From assembly GCA_003156695.1 (NCBI GenBank), contig PMHN01000381.1:1679-9767 (forward strand): 8,089 nt of DNA, in the 5' to 3' direction. Position 1 is the first letter of the stretch. Each line of letters starts with the position of its first letter. The notes beneath the pieces are model-generated. The model ran no database searches, was not told where the DNA came from, and worked only from the letters and a program-made list of their open reading frames with translations. This stretch comes from Gammaproteobacteria bacterium. Its GTDB lineage: Bacteria > Pseudomonadota > Gammaproteobacteria > Steroidobacterales > Steroidobacteraceae. The position numbers were made by a program, and so were the translations under genes. Positions 1 through 5,888 of the stretch are shown here, piece by piece.

Positions 1-110
1 GAGCCGGTGGCGCAGGTGTCTTGATCGGTGCCGCACGCGTCACGTTCTGGGGAGCGCTGGCCATGGCGCTCACCGCAGGCATTGGATCGCTAGTCGGCAC
101 GATCGTGTGA
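1..110 (+). CDS. VIT1/CCC1-family transporter, C-terminal end (partial)
   Basis: Only the last 35 codons are in the window, read in the frame that starts at base 3 and ends at TGA 108-110. The residues are small and hydrophobic, with a block reading RVTFWGALAMALTAGIGSL and a short polar-free end. This matches the last transmembrane helix of the VIT1/CCC1 (COG1814) family, membrane proteins that move iron or manganese, where an Arg-Val/Ile-x-x-x-Gly-Ala-Leu-Ala-Met segment and a closing Gly-Ile-Gly-x-Leu are common. The family call rests on this short tail alone, so substrate and full length cannot be judged. A small ORF with its own ribosome site starts 11 nt after the stop. Confidence 0.6.
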   Translation, partial: AGGAGVLIGAARVTFWGALAMALTAGIGSLVGTIV

Positions 111-121
111 AAGGAATATCC

Positions 122-256
122 ATGAGCAAGGGGCCCCACCTCTCGCAGCCGGCGACTACTCACGTTCCTGTTAGCCCACTGGCTCCTCTCAGCACTATCA
201 ACGGAGAACACGCGGTACCAGCGAATCCCACCCCAGCGCACGATTTGGATGGGTAA
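122..256 (+). CDS. possible small protein, 44 aa, unknown
   Basis: ATG 122 is preceded by AGGA at 112-115 with a 6-nt spacer, a good Shine-Dalgarno arrangement, and begins 11 nt after the VIT-type stop, so it could be translated from the same mRNA. The peptide starts MSKGPHLSQPATTHVPVSP and ends in HDLDG. It is rich in Pro, Ala, Thr and His and has no membrane segment, signal peptide or cysteine. I recognise no family. It may be a real short protein or a chance ORF at the ragged end of an operon. The ribosome site and spacing are the only support. Confidence 0.3.
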   Translation: MSKGPHLSQPATTHVPVSPLAPLSTINGEHAVPANPTPAHDLDG

Positions 257-592
257 CTGTTTGGGTAACAAGCCGACCGCGGAGTGCAAGCGGACTTATC
301 AAATTGATATAACTCTCTTTTAATCCAATTCTAGGCCCAAAGAGGACCCCAAGTTAGGTACGAACTATAGAGGATTCGTGCAACAAGCACGTAGCCAAGC
401 TCTCGGAGTGGTCGGCCGGCAGCGTAACCAGATCGCGCACTCTCTTGCGTGCGCAGTGTCATTATCTGCCGCGTGGGCGCCGAGTCTAATTCTTGACTGT
501 GCGCTTGATGGGGAAGCTTGCGGTGGGATGGGTAACTTTCACGCCACGCCGACCAGACAGTTCCCGAAGACCTCACATTTACAGGACTTGTC
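257..592. other. non-coding or decayed region before the IS
   Basis: No recognisable gene lies here on either strand; the open frames are short, overlap one another and look like no known family. The stretch around 293-335 is clearly more AT-rich than the rest of the window. A 12-bp word (GGATGGGTAACT) occurs at 247-258 and 526-537 in the same orientation, with an extra GGGTAAC at 263-269. Such repeated words can be remnants of transposon ends (IS21-type ends carry tandem motifs of this style), but no transposase fragment was found. It was probably the 5' region of the gene at 1658 before the IS insertion. Confidence 0.5.
296..324 (+). promoter_or_regulatory. weak sigma70-like promoter candidate
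   Basis: TTATCA at 296-301 (4 of 6 to TTGACA) is followed after 17 bp by TTTAAT at 319-324 (5 of 6 to TATAAT), in the most AT-rich part of this region. It would read rightward into the IS and, before insertion, toward the SnoaL-like gene. AT-rich DNA yields such matches by chance, so this is only a candidate. Confidence 0.25.
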
Positions 593-595
593 TAA
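593..595. repeat. target-site duplication TAA, left copy
   Basis: TAA directly outside the left terminal repeat, repeated as TAA at 1578-1580 directly outside the right one. A 3-bp duplication is normal for IS3-family elements and suggests that this 982-bp form was itself inserted here, or lost its interior after insertion. Confidence 0.75.
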
Positions 596-620
596 TGGAG
601 TGCCCAGGATTTTGTGGACA
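596..620 (+). repeat. left terminal inverted repeat of the IS
   Basis: Starts TGGAGTGCCCAGGATT and continues TTGTGGACA. It matches the reverse complement of 1553-1577 at 22 of 25 positions, with mismatches at positions 17, 18 and 21. The first 16 bp are identical. Confidence 0.85.
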
Positions 621-656
621 TGGTAAGCAACCCTCAAGAGACCCTTGGAGGCCAGC

Positions 657-1547
657 ATGTCCAGACGTCCGAAGCCATGGAGCACCCGACGGTTATACGA
701 GTTCATCAAGACGCACAGCAGCCAGTATGACATCGCGCTGATGTGCCGCGCCTTGGAGGTCACGCGCAGTGGCTTCTACGCCTGGCTCCGCGAGCCAGTC
801 TCCAGAAGAGCTCGTGAGGATGCGCGCCTTCTGCGCTTGATCCGAGCCTCATACTCTGCAAGCCACGGGGTCTATGGTGCTCGACGAGTCTTCCTGGACC
901 TTCGAGAAGCCGGTGAAACCTGCAGCAAGCACCGAGTCGCTCGTCTCATGCGGGTGAACAAGATTAAGGCGCTGCACGGCTACCGGACCCCTCGCTACTC
1001 AGGCTACAAGCCTTCGCAGGTAACACCTGACTTAGTGAAGCGCAGATTCGATGTGATCCGGCCGAACAAAGTCTGGGTAACTGATATCACGTATATCCGC
1101 ACGTGGCAGGGTTGGCTCTACCTGACTGTCGTCATGGACCTCTTCTCCCGGATTATCGTTGGGTGGTCTGCTGGCCCGAACCTACGCCGCGAGCTCGTTC
1201 TGAACGCAGTGTTGATCGCCATTCGCCGTCGGCGTCCTCGAGGGACCATCATCCATTCGGATCAAGGTTGCCAATATGGGAGCGATGATTGGCGGCGCTT
1301 CTGTCGGACCAATCACTTGGAGCCGAGCATGAGCAGGCGAGGAAACTGCTGGGACAATGCAGTCGCCGAATCGTTCTTTGCGAGTCTGAAGAAGGAGCGG
1401 ATCAAGAAGCGCATCTACAAGAATCGAGAGCTCGCCTTGGCCGATGTGTCCGACTACATTCACTCGTTCTACAATCCGACCAGGCGCCACTTTCATCTCG
1501 GAGGCGTCAGCCCTGAAGCCTTCGAGGCCGATGCAAGGCGCGCGTAA
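657..1547 (+). CDS. IS3-family transposase OrfB (DDE integrase core)
   Basis: This is the catalytic half of an IS3-type transposase (rve/integrase fold), which cuts and joins the element's ends. With ATG 657 as start it has 296 residues. An HTH_21-type N-terminal part (LYEFIKTHSS, then SGFYAWL near 38-44) is followed by HGVYGARRV at 70-78 and the catalytic triad Asp143 (WVTDITYI), Asp202 (HSDQGCQYGS) and Glu238 (WDNAVAESFF). Exactly 35 residues lie between the second Asp and the Glu, the DD35E spacing of IS3. The C-terminal YNPTRRHFHLGGVSPEAFE block is typical. The start is supported by GGAGG at 647-651 with 5 nt before ATG; an in-frame TTG at 645 lies upstream but overlaps that site. Normally OrfB is made as an OrfAB fusion by -1 frameshift; here orfA is absent, so OrfB would be made alone, without the end-binding domain. 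The reading frame is intact. Confidence 0.93.
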   Translation: MSRRPKPWSTRRLYEFIKTHSSQYDIALMCRALEVTRSGFYAWLREPVSRRAREDARLLRLIRASYSASHGVYGARRVFLDLREAGETCSKHRVARLMRVNKIKALHGYRTPRYSGYKPSQVTPDLVKRRFDVIRPNKVWVTDITYIRTWQGWLYLTVVMDLFSRIIVGWSAGPNLRRELVLNAVLIAIRRRRPRGTIIHSDQGCQYGSDDWRRFCRTNHLEPSMSRRGNCWDNAVAESFFASLKKERIKKRIYKNRELALADVSDYIHSFYNPTRRHFHLGGVSPEAFEADARRA

Positions 1548-1552
1548 CAGTG

Positions 1553-1577
1553 TGTCTACGGAATCCTGGGCACTCCA
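1553..1577 (-). repeat. right terminal inverted repeat of the IS
   Basis: Ends in CCTGGGCACTCCA at 1577 and is the inverted partner of 596-620 (22 of 25). It begins 5 nt after the transposase stop codon, so the gene runs almost into the repeat. Confidence 0.85.
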
Positions 1578-1580
1578 TAA
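1578..1580. repeat. target-site duplication TAA, right copy
   Basis: Second copy of the 3-bp duplication. Its last A is also the first base of an ATG at 1580 that is in frame with the SnoaL-like gene. Confidence 0.75.
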
Positions 1581-1657
1581 TGCACCAGAAGATACCCGCG
1601 TGGTTCGGTACCATTTTCCTGATTGCGAGCGTGGCGTTAACGGAGGGAGTACACGAT

Positions 1658-2104
1658 ATGGCGACTGCTGCGGCCGCGACCCCGATCAGCCATCAGGATG
1701 TGGAGCGTTGGGCTGCCGCGTGGAACAGCCACGATATCGAGACCGTGCTGACTCTGTTTGATCCCAAGGTCGTCATTCATCAACCGAGTAACCCCAGACC
1801 ACTCGATTTCAATGGTGCCCGCAATTTCTTTGGGATGATCTTTAAGGCGTATCCGGATTTCCATGTCGCGCTGACCGACGCCGTGGTCGAAGGAAATACG
1901 GCCGTCTCAATCGAACGCGTCACCGGCACCTGGACTGGCCCGTTTGTTGATCCCGGCAGCGGAAAAACAACCCCGGGAAACGGACGCAAGTTCGATCACC
2001 CCGGTGTAATGGTTCTCAAATACGGCGCTGATCGCAGGATCCAGAGTGTCGATATCTACTGGGATCGGGTCATCGTCAACCAGCAGCTTGGAGTCTCGTC
2101 TTAG
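1658..2104 (+). CDS. SnoaL-like / ester cyclase family protein (NTF2-like fold)
   Basis: A 148-residue protein with the usual shape of SnoaL-like polyketide cyclase or ester cyclase relatives: an N-terminal helix (VERWAAAWNSHDIETVLTLF), then FDPKVVIHQP, a FNGARNFFGMIFKAYPDFHV block, VEGNTAVSIERVTGTWTGPF, and a closing strand ending SVDIYWDRVIVNQQLG. Members form a small alpha+beta barrel that binds a hydrophobic ligand; the actual substrate cannot be read from sequence. ATG 1658 is chosen because GGGAG at 1645-1649 lies 8 nt before it. An in-frame ATG at 1580 would add 26 residues (MHQKIPAWFGTIFLIASVAL...), with a hydrophobic stretch resembling a signal peptide or membrane anchor but no clear cleavage site. 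That upstream ATG sits exactly at the IS junction, so the IS may have shortened the product or cut off its promoter. No enzyme partner is adjacent. Confidence 0.72.
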   Translation: MATAAAATPISHQDVERWAAAWNSHDIETVLTLFDPKVVIHQPSNPRPLDFNGARNFFGMIFKAYPDFHVALTDAVVEGNTAVSIERVTGTWTGPFVDPGSGKTTPGNGRKFDHPGVMVLKYGADRRIQSVDIYWDRVIVNQQLGVSS

Positions 2105-2245
2105 ATGCAAAGCCGCGACCCCCTCGGCATGCGATAAGCGCTCGCTGCCGTTGGTCACGCCGGTGCTGTACTGGCCGGCGGACTCGTCCATAATCTGTGT
2201 TCGGCAGGAGGCACCGCGGGCTGACACAGCGAGATGGAGTGCGGC

Positions 2246-2626
2246 ATGAATATCAACAAATCGAGACTCGATGCGGCCTTCCTCGAGAAGCAGCGCCAGC
2301 ACTTGCTGCGCCTGCGGGCGAACCTGCGAACCGCGGCCCGAGCCAGCGAGGCCGACGAAACCGACGTCGAGACCGCCGCCGCCGATTCGGCCCGGGAATT
2401 CGAGGACGAGGCGCAGAAACTGGATGCGCTCGAGCTCGATGGCAATCTCGTGGCGCGCAACGCCGGGCGGCTCGAGCGGGTTGAGCGCGCGCTGGCGAAG
2501 ATCGACAACGGCACCTACGGCTTGTCAGATGTGAGCGGTCAGCCCATCCCGCGCGAGCGACTGGAGGCCGTTCCGGAAGCCGCCTGCACGCTCAGGGAGG
2601 AGCAGGAGCGCGAGCCAAAGCGCTGA
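2246..2626 (+). CDS. DksA/TraR-family protein lacking zinc-finger cysteines
   Basis: DksA-type proteins bind the RNA polymerase secondary channel with a coiled-coil finger and adjust promoter activity, often with ppGpp. This 126-residue protein has two long charged helices (about 5-33 and 48-87) around an acidic turn rich in Asp and Glu (35-47), then the signature INxGTYG...GxPIPRERLEAVPEA at 86-112. In the family this part is a C4 zinc finger. Here the first pair of ligand positions is Ser94 and Ser97, and the second pair aligns to Thr115 and Glu118; the single Cys114 is one position off. It therefore probably folds without zinc, like other Cys-poor members. The start at 2246 is favoured by GGAG at 2236-2239 with a 6-nt spacer; an in-frame ATG at 2234 would add only four residues and overlaps that site. 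It lies 141 bp after the SnoaL-like gene, so co-transcription is uncertain. Confidence 0.8.
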   Translation: MNINKSRLDAAFLEKQRQHLLRLRANLRTAARASEADETDVETAAADSAREFEDEAQKLDALELDGNLVARNAGRLERVERALAKIDNGTYGLSDVSGQPIPRERLEAVPEAACTLREEQEREPKR

Positions 2627-2840
2627 GCGCACAAGCGGAATGAATTAGCGCGGAGGAGCCCGGTGCTCGAGGGCGCCCGGGAGCGCCAGCGGGACTCAGA
2701 CTAGATTTTCGCCTTCGACATACTGACTGGCGGCGCGAGCCGCTGACCCGCATCTTCATTTCGGCGACACCGAAACGCAGTTCACCTTACAAGTTAATCT
2801 GCAGTCGTGCGCCGAAACGCAGGAAGCGCCGGAAAGCAGA

Positions 2841-2855
2841 AGGAGGGACCCTTTG
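2841..2855 (+). promoter_or_regulatory. ribosome binding site with TTG start (DHA2 exporter)
   Basis: AGGAGGG at 2841-2847 is a near-perfect Shine-Dalgarno, 5 nt before TTG 2853-2855. The next in-frame ATG (2886) would remove the beginning of transmembrane helix 1 and has no such site. This decides the start in favour of TTG. Confidence 0.75.
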
Positions 2856-4232
2856 AAGCTTGCGAAATCGCTGACGCTTGCCGCCATGAGTCTCGGCTAT
2901 GGCGTGGTTCAGCTCGACGTGACCATCGTCAATACCGCCCTGAACAGCATTGGCACTGCACTCGGCGGCGGAGTGTCAGAGCTTCAATGGATCGTCAGCA
3001 TCTACACGGTCGCGTTCGCCGCCCTGATCCTGACGGCGGGCGCACTGGGCGATCGCATCGGTGCGAAGAAGGTTTTCATGGCGGGTTTTGCCATGTTCAC
3101 CGCCGCCTCACTTGCGTGCGCGCTGGCGCCGCAGATGAGCATCCTCATTGCGGGGCGGGCGCTGCAGGGCGTGGGCGCGGCCATCCTGGTCCCAAACTCA
3201 CTCGCCCTCCTCAATCACGCCTACCCTGATGAAAAGGACCGCGGGCGCGCAGTAGGGATCTGGGCCGCTGGCGCGAGCCTCGCTCTCACGACCGGCCCGC
3301 TGGCCGGCGGTGCACTGATCACGCTCGCCGGCTGGCGCAGCATTTTTCTGGTGAATCTTCCCATCGGGCTCGCCGGGCTATGGCTGACGTGGCGCTATGC
3401 AGAAGAAACCACGCGCTCGGCGCGTCGCGAGCTTGATCTTACCGGGCAGGGGCTGGCGATCGGCGCGCTCGGCTGTCTCGCCGCCGCGATGATCGAAGGG
3501 GGCGCCCTTGGGTGGTACAGCCCCTGGGTGCTCGCGGCCTTCGGCATCGCTGCGCTCCTGGCGGCGCTCTTTGTGCTGCAGGAAAGCCGCGCGCGCCAAC
3601 CGATGCTGCCGCTCGCGCTGTTCCGGCTCCCTCTGTTCTCACTCATGTCGCTGGCGGGTCTTTTCGTCAACGTTGCGTTCTACGGTCTCATCTTCGTTCT
3701 GAGCCTGTACTTGCAGCAGATCAATGGCCTGGCGCCCTTTGCCACCGGGCTGGCATTTCTGCCGATGATGGCAGCCGTGCTGCCGGCCAACCTGCTGGCG
3801 CCTGCGTTAAGCGAGCGCTACGGCGCGACCGCCGTTGTCGCGATTGGCGCGACAGTCGCGGCAGCAGGCTGCATCGGCCTGTTGGTCATTGCGCGCGGTA
3901 CCAGCTATTGGGCAATCTGCGCCCAACTGCTGGCGATGGGCTGGGGCCTGGGTCTGCTGGTCCCGCCGCTCACTTCCACACTACTCGGCAGCGTCGCGAA
4001 GAGCCGCTCTGGGCTGGCGGCCGCGGTTCTCAACTCCGCAAGGCAAACCGGCAGCGTCGTGGGAGTGTCGCTGTTTGGATCTCTCGTGGGTCATGCGCAC
4101 GCATTCATTCGCGGCGCGCACGAAGCGCTGGTGATATCCACCGTGTTGTTGGTCGGCACGGCCCTGGCGACCGTCGTGTTCAGCAAGGACGCAGGAATTC
4201 CTAGGCGGAGCTCTGCTTCAGCCGCTCGATGA
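2853..4232 (+). CDS. MFS transporter, DHA2 (EmrB/QacA) family drug:H+ antiporter
   Basis: A 459-residue inner-membrane protein of the 14-TM major facilitator group that exports drugs or other toxic organics in exchange for protons. Visible hallmarks: motif D1 in helix 1 (LDVTIVNTAL at 21-30, with membrane-embedded Asp22), motif A in the loop after helix 2 (GDRIGAKK, 66-73), motif B (RALQGVGAAILVPNSLALL, from Arg102), the antiporter motif C (GIWAAGASLALTTGPLAGG, 135-153), and WRSIFLVNLPIG (161-172). The length fits the family. There is no adjacent membrane-fusion or outer-membrane protein, so it probably works alone rather than as an EmrAB-type pump, and no TetR- or MarR-type regulator is next to it. 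Translation starts at TTG behind a strong ribosome site. Its last 32 bp overlap the end of the convergent thioesterase gene. The substrate is unknown. Confidence 0.92.
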   Translation: MKLAKSLTLAAMSLGYGVVQLDVTIVNTALNSIGTALGGGVSELQWIVSIYTVAFAALILTAGALGDRIGAKKVFMAGFAMFTAASLACALAPQMSILIAGRALQGVGAAILVPNSLALLNHAYPDEKDRGRAVGIWAAGASLALTTGPLAGGALITLAGWRSIFLVNLPIGLAGLWLTWRYAEETTRSARRELDLTGQGLAIGALGCLAAAMIEGGALGWYSPWVLAAFGIAALLAALFVLQESRARQPMLPLALFRLPLFSLMSLAGLFVNVAFYGLIFVLSLYLQQINGLAPFATGLAFLPMMAAVLPANLLAPALSERYGATAVVAIGATVAAAGCIGLLVIARGTSYWAICAQLLAMGWGLGLLVPPLTSTLLGSVAKSRSGLAAAVLNSARQTGSVVGVSLFGSLVGHAHAFIRGAHEALVISTVLLVGTALATVVFSKDAGIPRRSSASAAR

Positions 4233-4596
4233 AGCGCACCGAGTCGATGACCATTCGCTCGTGGGTGCCGGTGCCAATGGGCGCGACACCATCTGTCGCT
4301 TCGATGTCAAACTCGATGCGTCGACCATCGACCTTGGTTACCCGCGCTCGCGCGACGACTTGTCTGCCAACAGGTGTTGCCGCCAGATGATGCACGTCGA
4401 CGCGCGTTCCTACCGCACTCTCCCCCGCTCCAAGGAAGGGCTTGATCGCGTTGAGAGCAGCGTTCTCCATGGCCATGATCATGACCGGGGTCGCCAGGAC
4501 CGGTGGCAACATGGCGTCTTTGAAGCGATTCGCAAGGTGTTCAACGGTCACGACCAGAGTGAATGAACCGCTGGCCCCTACCGGTATAGACGCCAT
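4201..4596 (-). CDS. hotdog-fold thioesterase, fluoroacetyl-CoA thioesterase (FlK)-like
   Basis: A 131-residue single-domain hotdog protein predicted to hydrolyse acyl-CoA thioesters in the cytoplasm. The order PPVLATPVMIMAMENAALNAI, then GAGESAVGTRVDVHHLAATPVG, then VDGRRIEFDIEATDG and a final GTGTHERMVID is that of the FlK-like family. FlK of Streptomyces cattleya uses Thr42, Glu50 and His76; here Thr36, Glu44 and His70 have exactly the same spacings (8 and 26), so the catalytic set appears complete. Most relatives are uncharacterised and need not act on fluoroacetyl-CoA. The start at 4596 (MASIPVGA) is chosen because GGAG lies 7 nt upstream; a TTG eight codons earlier lacks such support. 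It converges on the drug exporter and overlaps it by 32 bp, and diverges from the RIO kinase. Nothing nearby suggests a pathway. Confidence 0.85.
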   Translation of the reverse strand: MASIPVGASGSFTLVVTVEHLANRFKDAMLPPVLATPVMIMAMENAALNAIKPFLGAGESAVGTRVDVHHLAATPVGRQVVARARVTKVDGRRIEFDIEATDGVAPIGTGTHERMVIDSVRFIERLKQSSA

Positions 4597-4752
4597 GAGA
4601 TTGCTCCAAACGGATATCAATCAGGCCCACGACAGGGGGCGATTGGCCTCACTATAGGGGATCAGGGCCCGGGCGCGCACTCGAACCGGCGCCGACGAGC
4701 ACCACCCGACGTCGACTTGGCCGATTCGTACGCACCGATACCCACAGGACTC

Positions 4753-5604
4753 ATGAAGACACCCGCCGCCCTTCAACCCCTTATCGATGATGGCGTGATC
4801 GACGAAGTCATCCGCTCACTCAAGAGCGGCAAGGAAGCCACCGTGTATCTGGTGCGCTCGGGGGTACACACGCGCTGTGCGAAGGTCTATCGAGACCTGG
4901 CGCAGCGAAGCTTCCGGAAACGTGCGCAGTACCAGGAAGGCCGCAAGGTGCGTGGCAGCCGCCAGGCGCGCGCCATGAGCAAGAGCACGCGCTTCGGACG
5001 TAGAGAGCAGGAAGCAAGCTGGAAGAATGCCGAAGTCGACGCGTTGTACAGACTCGTCGCAGCCGGTGTGCGTGTGCCCAAGCCCTACGGCTATTTCAAC
5101 GACACGCTGGTCATGGAACTGGTGACCGATGCTGCGGGGAACCCGGCCCCGCGCCTTGGCGAAGTCGATCTGTCGCCCGAAACCGCGCGCGAGTACCACG
5201 GTTTCCTCATCCAGCAGATCGTGCGCATGCTGAGCATCGGGCTCATCCACGGCGATCTCTCGGAGTTCAACGTGCTCATCGGGCCGGATGGCCCCGTGAT
5301 CATCGATCTCCCCCAGGCCGTGAATGCGGCGGGCAACAACGGTGCGCCGCAGATGCTCGCGCGCGACGTGAACAACATTCGCTGCACGCTCGGCCGCTTC
5401 GCGCCGGAACTCCTGGAAACCGAATTTGCGCGAGAGATGTGGGCGCAATTCGAGCAAGGTGAACTGACTGCGGACAGCAAGCTCACGGGCGTCTTCGCGC
5501 GAGACGAGACGGCTGCTGATGCCGATGGTGTCTTGCTGGCCGTTGAGGATGCACGCGAAGAAGCGCTGCGCAGTGAACTGGGGCGGGAAGGCTCAAACAC
5601 CTAG
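4753..5604 (+). CDS. RIO-type serine/threonine protein kinase
   Basis: A 283-residue atypical protein kinase of the RIO1-like group found in many proteobacteria. The nucleotide loop is SGKEATVY (25-32), the ATP-anchoring lysine is Lys44 in CAKVY, and the catalytic loop is HGDLSEFN with Asp168 and Asn173. The metal-binding aspartate is Asp185 in VIIDLPQAV, the RIO counterpart of DFG. The N-terminal MKTPAALQPLIDDGVIDEVIRSLKSGKE and the EGRKVRGSRQARAM insert are typical of bacterial members. All key residues are present, so it should be an active ATP-binding kinase or ATPase; the eukaryotic and archaeal relatives act in ribosome maturation, but the bacterial target is unknown. ATG 4753 matches the usual family N-terminus and has AGGA at 4746-4749, though only 3 nt away. 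A TTG at 4717 would add 12 residues but has no ribosome site. It is probably transcribed alone. Confidence 0.93.
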   Translation: MKTPAALQPLIDDGVIDEVIRSLKSGKEATVYLVRSGVHTRCAKVYRDLAQRSFRKRAQYQEGRKVRGSRQARAMSKSTRFGRREQEASWKNAEVDALYRLVAAGVRVPKPYGYFNDTLVMELVTDAAGNPAPRLGEVDLSPETAREYHGFLIQQIVRMLSIGLIHGDLSEFNVLIGPDGPVIIDLPQAVNAAGNNGAPQMLARDVNNIRCTLGRFAPELLETEFAREMWAQFEQGELTADSKLTGVFARDETAADADGVLLAVEDAREEALRSELGREGSNT

Positions 5605-5726
5605 CGAACCCGTGCATCGCCGGCACACGCGCCAAATTCTCTTCGTGCAGACGCGCACCCCCTTATGTACGACACCGCACGGATTGCAGACGCGGCTCAG
5701 ATTAAACTCGCGACTTGTGAGGCCCT

Positions 5727-5742
5727 GCCTGATTGTTCAGGC
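5727..5742. other. small perfect hairpin downstream of the RIO kinase
   Basis: GCCTGA (5727-5732) and TCAGGC (5737-5742) pair perfectly around a TTGT loop. No T-run follows, so it is not a classical intrinsic terminator. It lies in the 284-bp gap between the kinase stop and the secreted-protein start, where I see no gene. Confidence 0.3.
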
Positions 5743-5888
5743 TGGAGTGCCGCTATTGGGTTGGCGGTTTAATTTGCCTGGGGATGCCACGGATGACATG
5801 ACCGCCAAGGATGGCTACCCCGCCGAGCAGGCGAGCCAAAAAGCCGACTGATGGCCCAGCGTTTATAACCGAATTTGGAGAATCTCTT

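Larger units (their letters stand above)
596..1577 (+). mobile_element. IS3-family insertion sequence, 982 bp, orfA missing
   Basis: Both ends are visible: the first 25 bp and the reverse complement of the last 25 bp agree at 22 positions, beginning TGGAGTGCCCAGGATT, and end in TG...CA as IS3 elements do. A TAA duplication flanks them. The only gene inside is the DDE transposase orfB. Full IS3 elements are usually about 1.2-1.5 kb with an overlapping orfA that encodes the helix-turn-helix part; here only 36 bp separate the left repeat from the orfB start. The size shortfall fits a deletion of about one orfA. The element is probably non-autonomous unless a full copy elsewhere supplies OrfA or OrfAB. 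Confidence 0.85.

Noticed and set aside
331..576. Open frames of about 80 codons on both strands before the IS
   Set aside because: They overlap each other, have atypical composition and no ribosome sites, and match no family I recognise. I also looked here for an orfA remnant and found none.
1576..1581. CATAAT hexamer at the IS right junction as a hybrid promoter
   Set aside because: No -35 match of useful quality at 16-19 bp upstream; kept only as a remark under the insertion finding.
1907..2302. 131-codon minus-strand frame across the SnoaL-like gene end and the gap to 2246
   Set aside because: It overlaps two supported genes antisense and resembles no known family. I found no ribosome site worth trusting.
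2672..2687. GC-rich hairpin GGCGC/GCGCC after the DksA-like gene
   Set aside because: Only a 5-bp stem in a very GC-rich stretch and no T-run; not enough to call a terminator.
3512..4204. 230-codon plus-strand frame inside the exporter gene
   Set aside because: Out-of-frame shadow of the DHA2 exporter; Arg/Ala/Gly-rich translation with no recognisable domain.
4816..5457. 213-codon open frame on the minus strand
   Set aside because: It lies wholly antisense to the RIO kinase, whose motifs are intact. The translation has no family features and is the expected shadow of GC-rich codons.
5665..5772. 35-codon ORF between the RIO kinase and the secreted protein
   Set aside because: No Shine-Dalgarno, no recognisable sequence and a length expected by chance.
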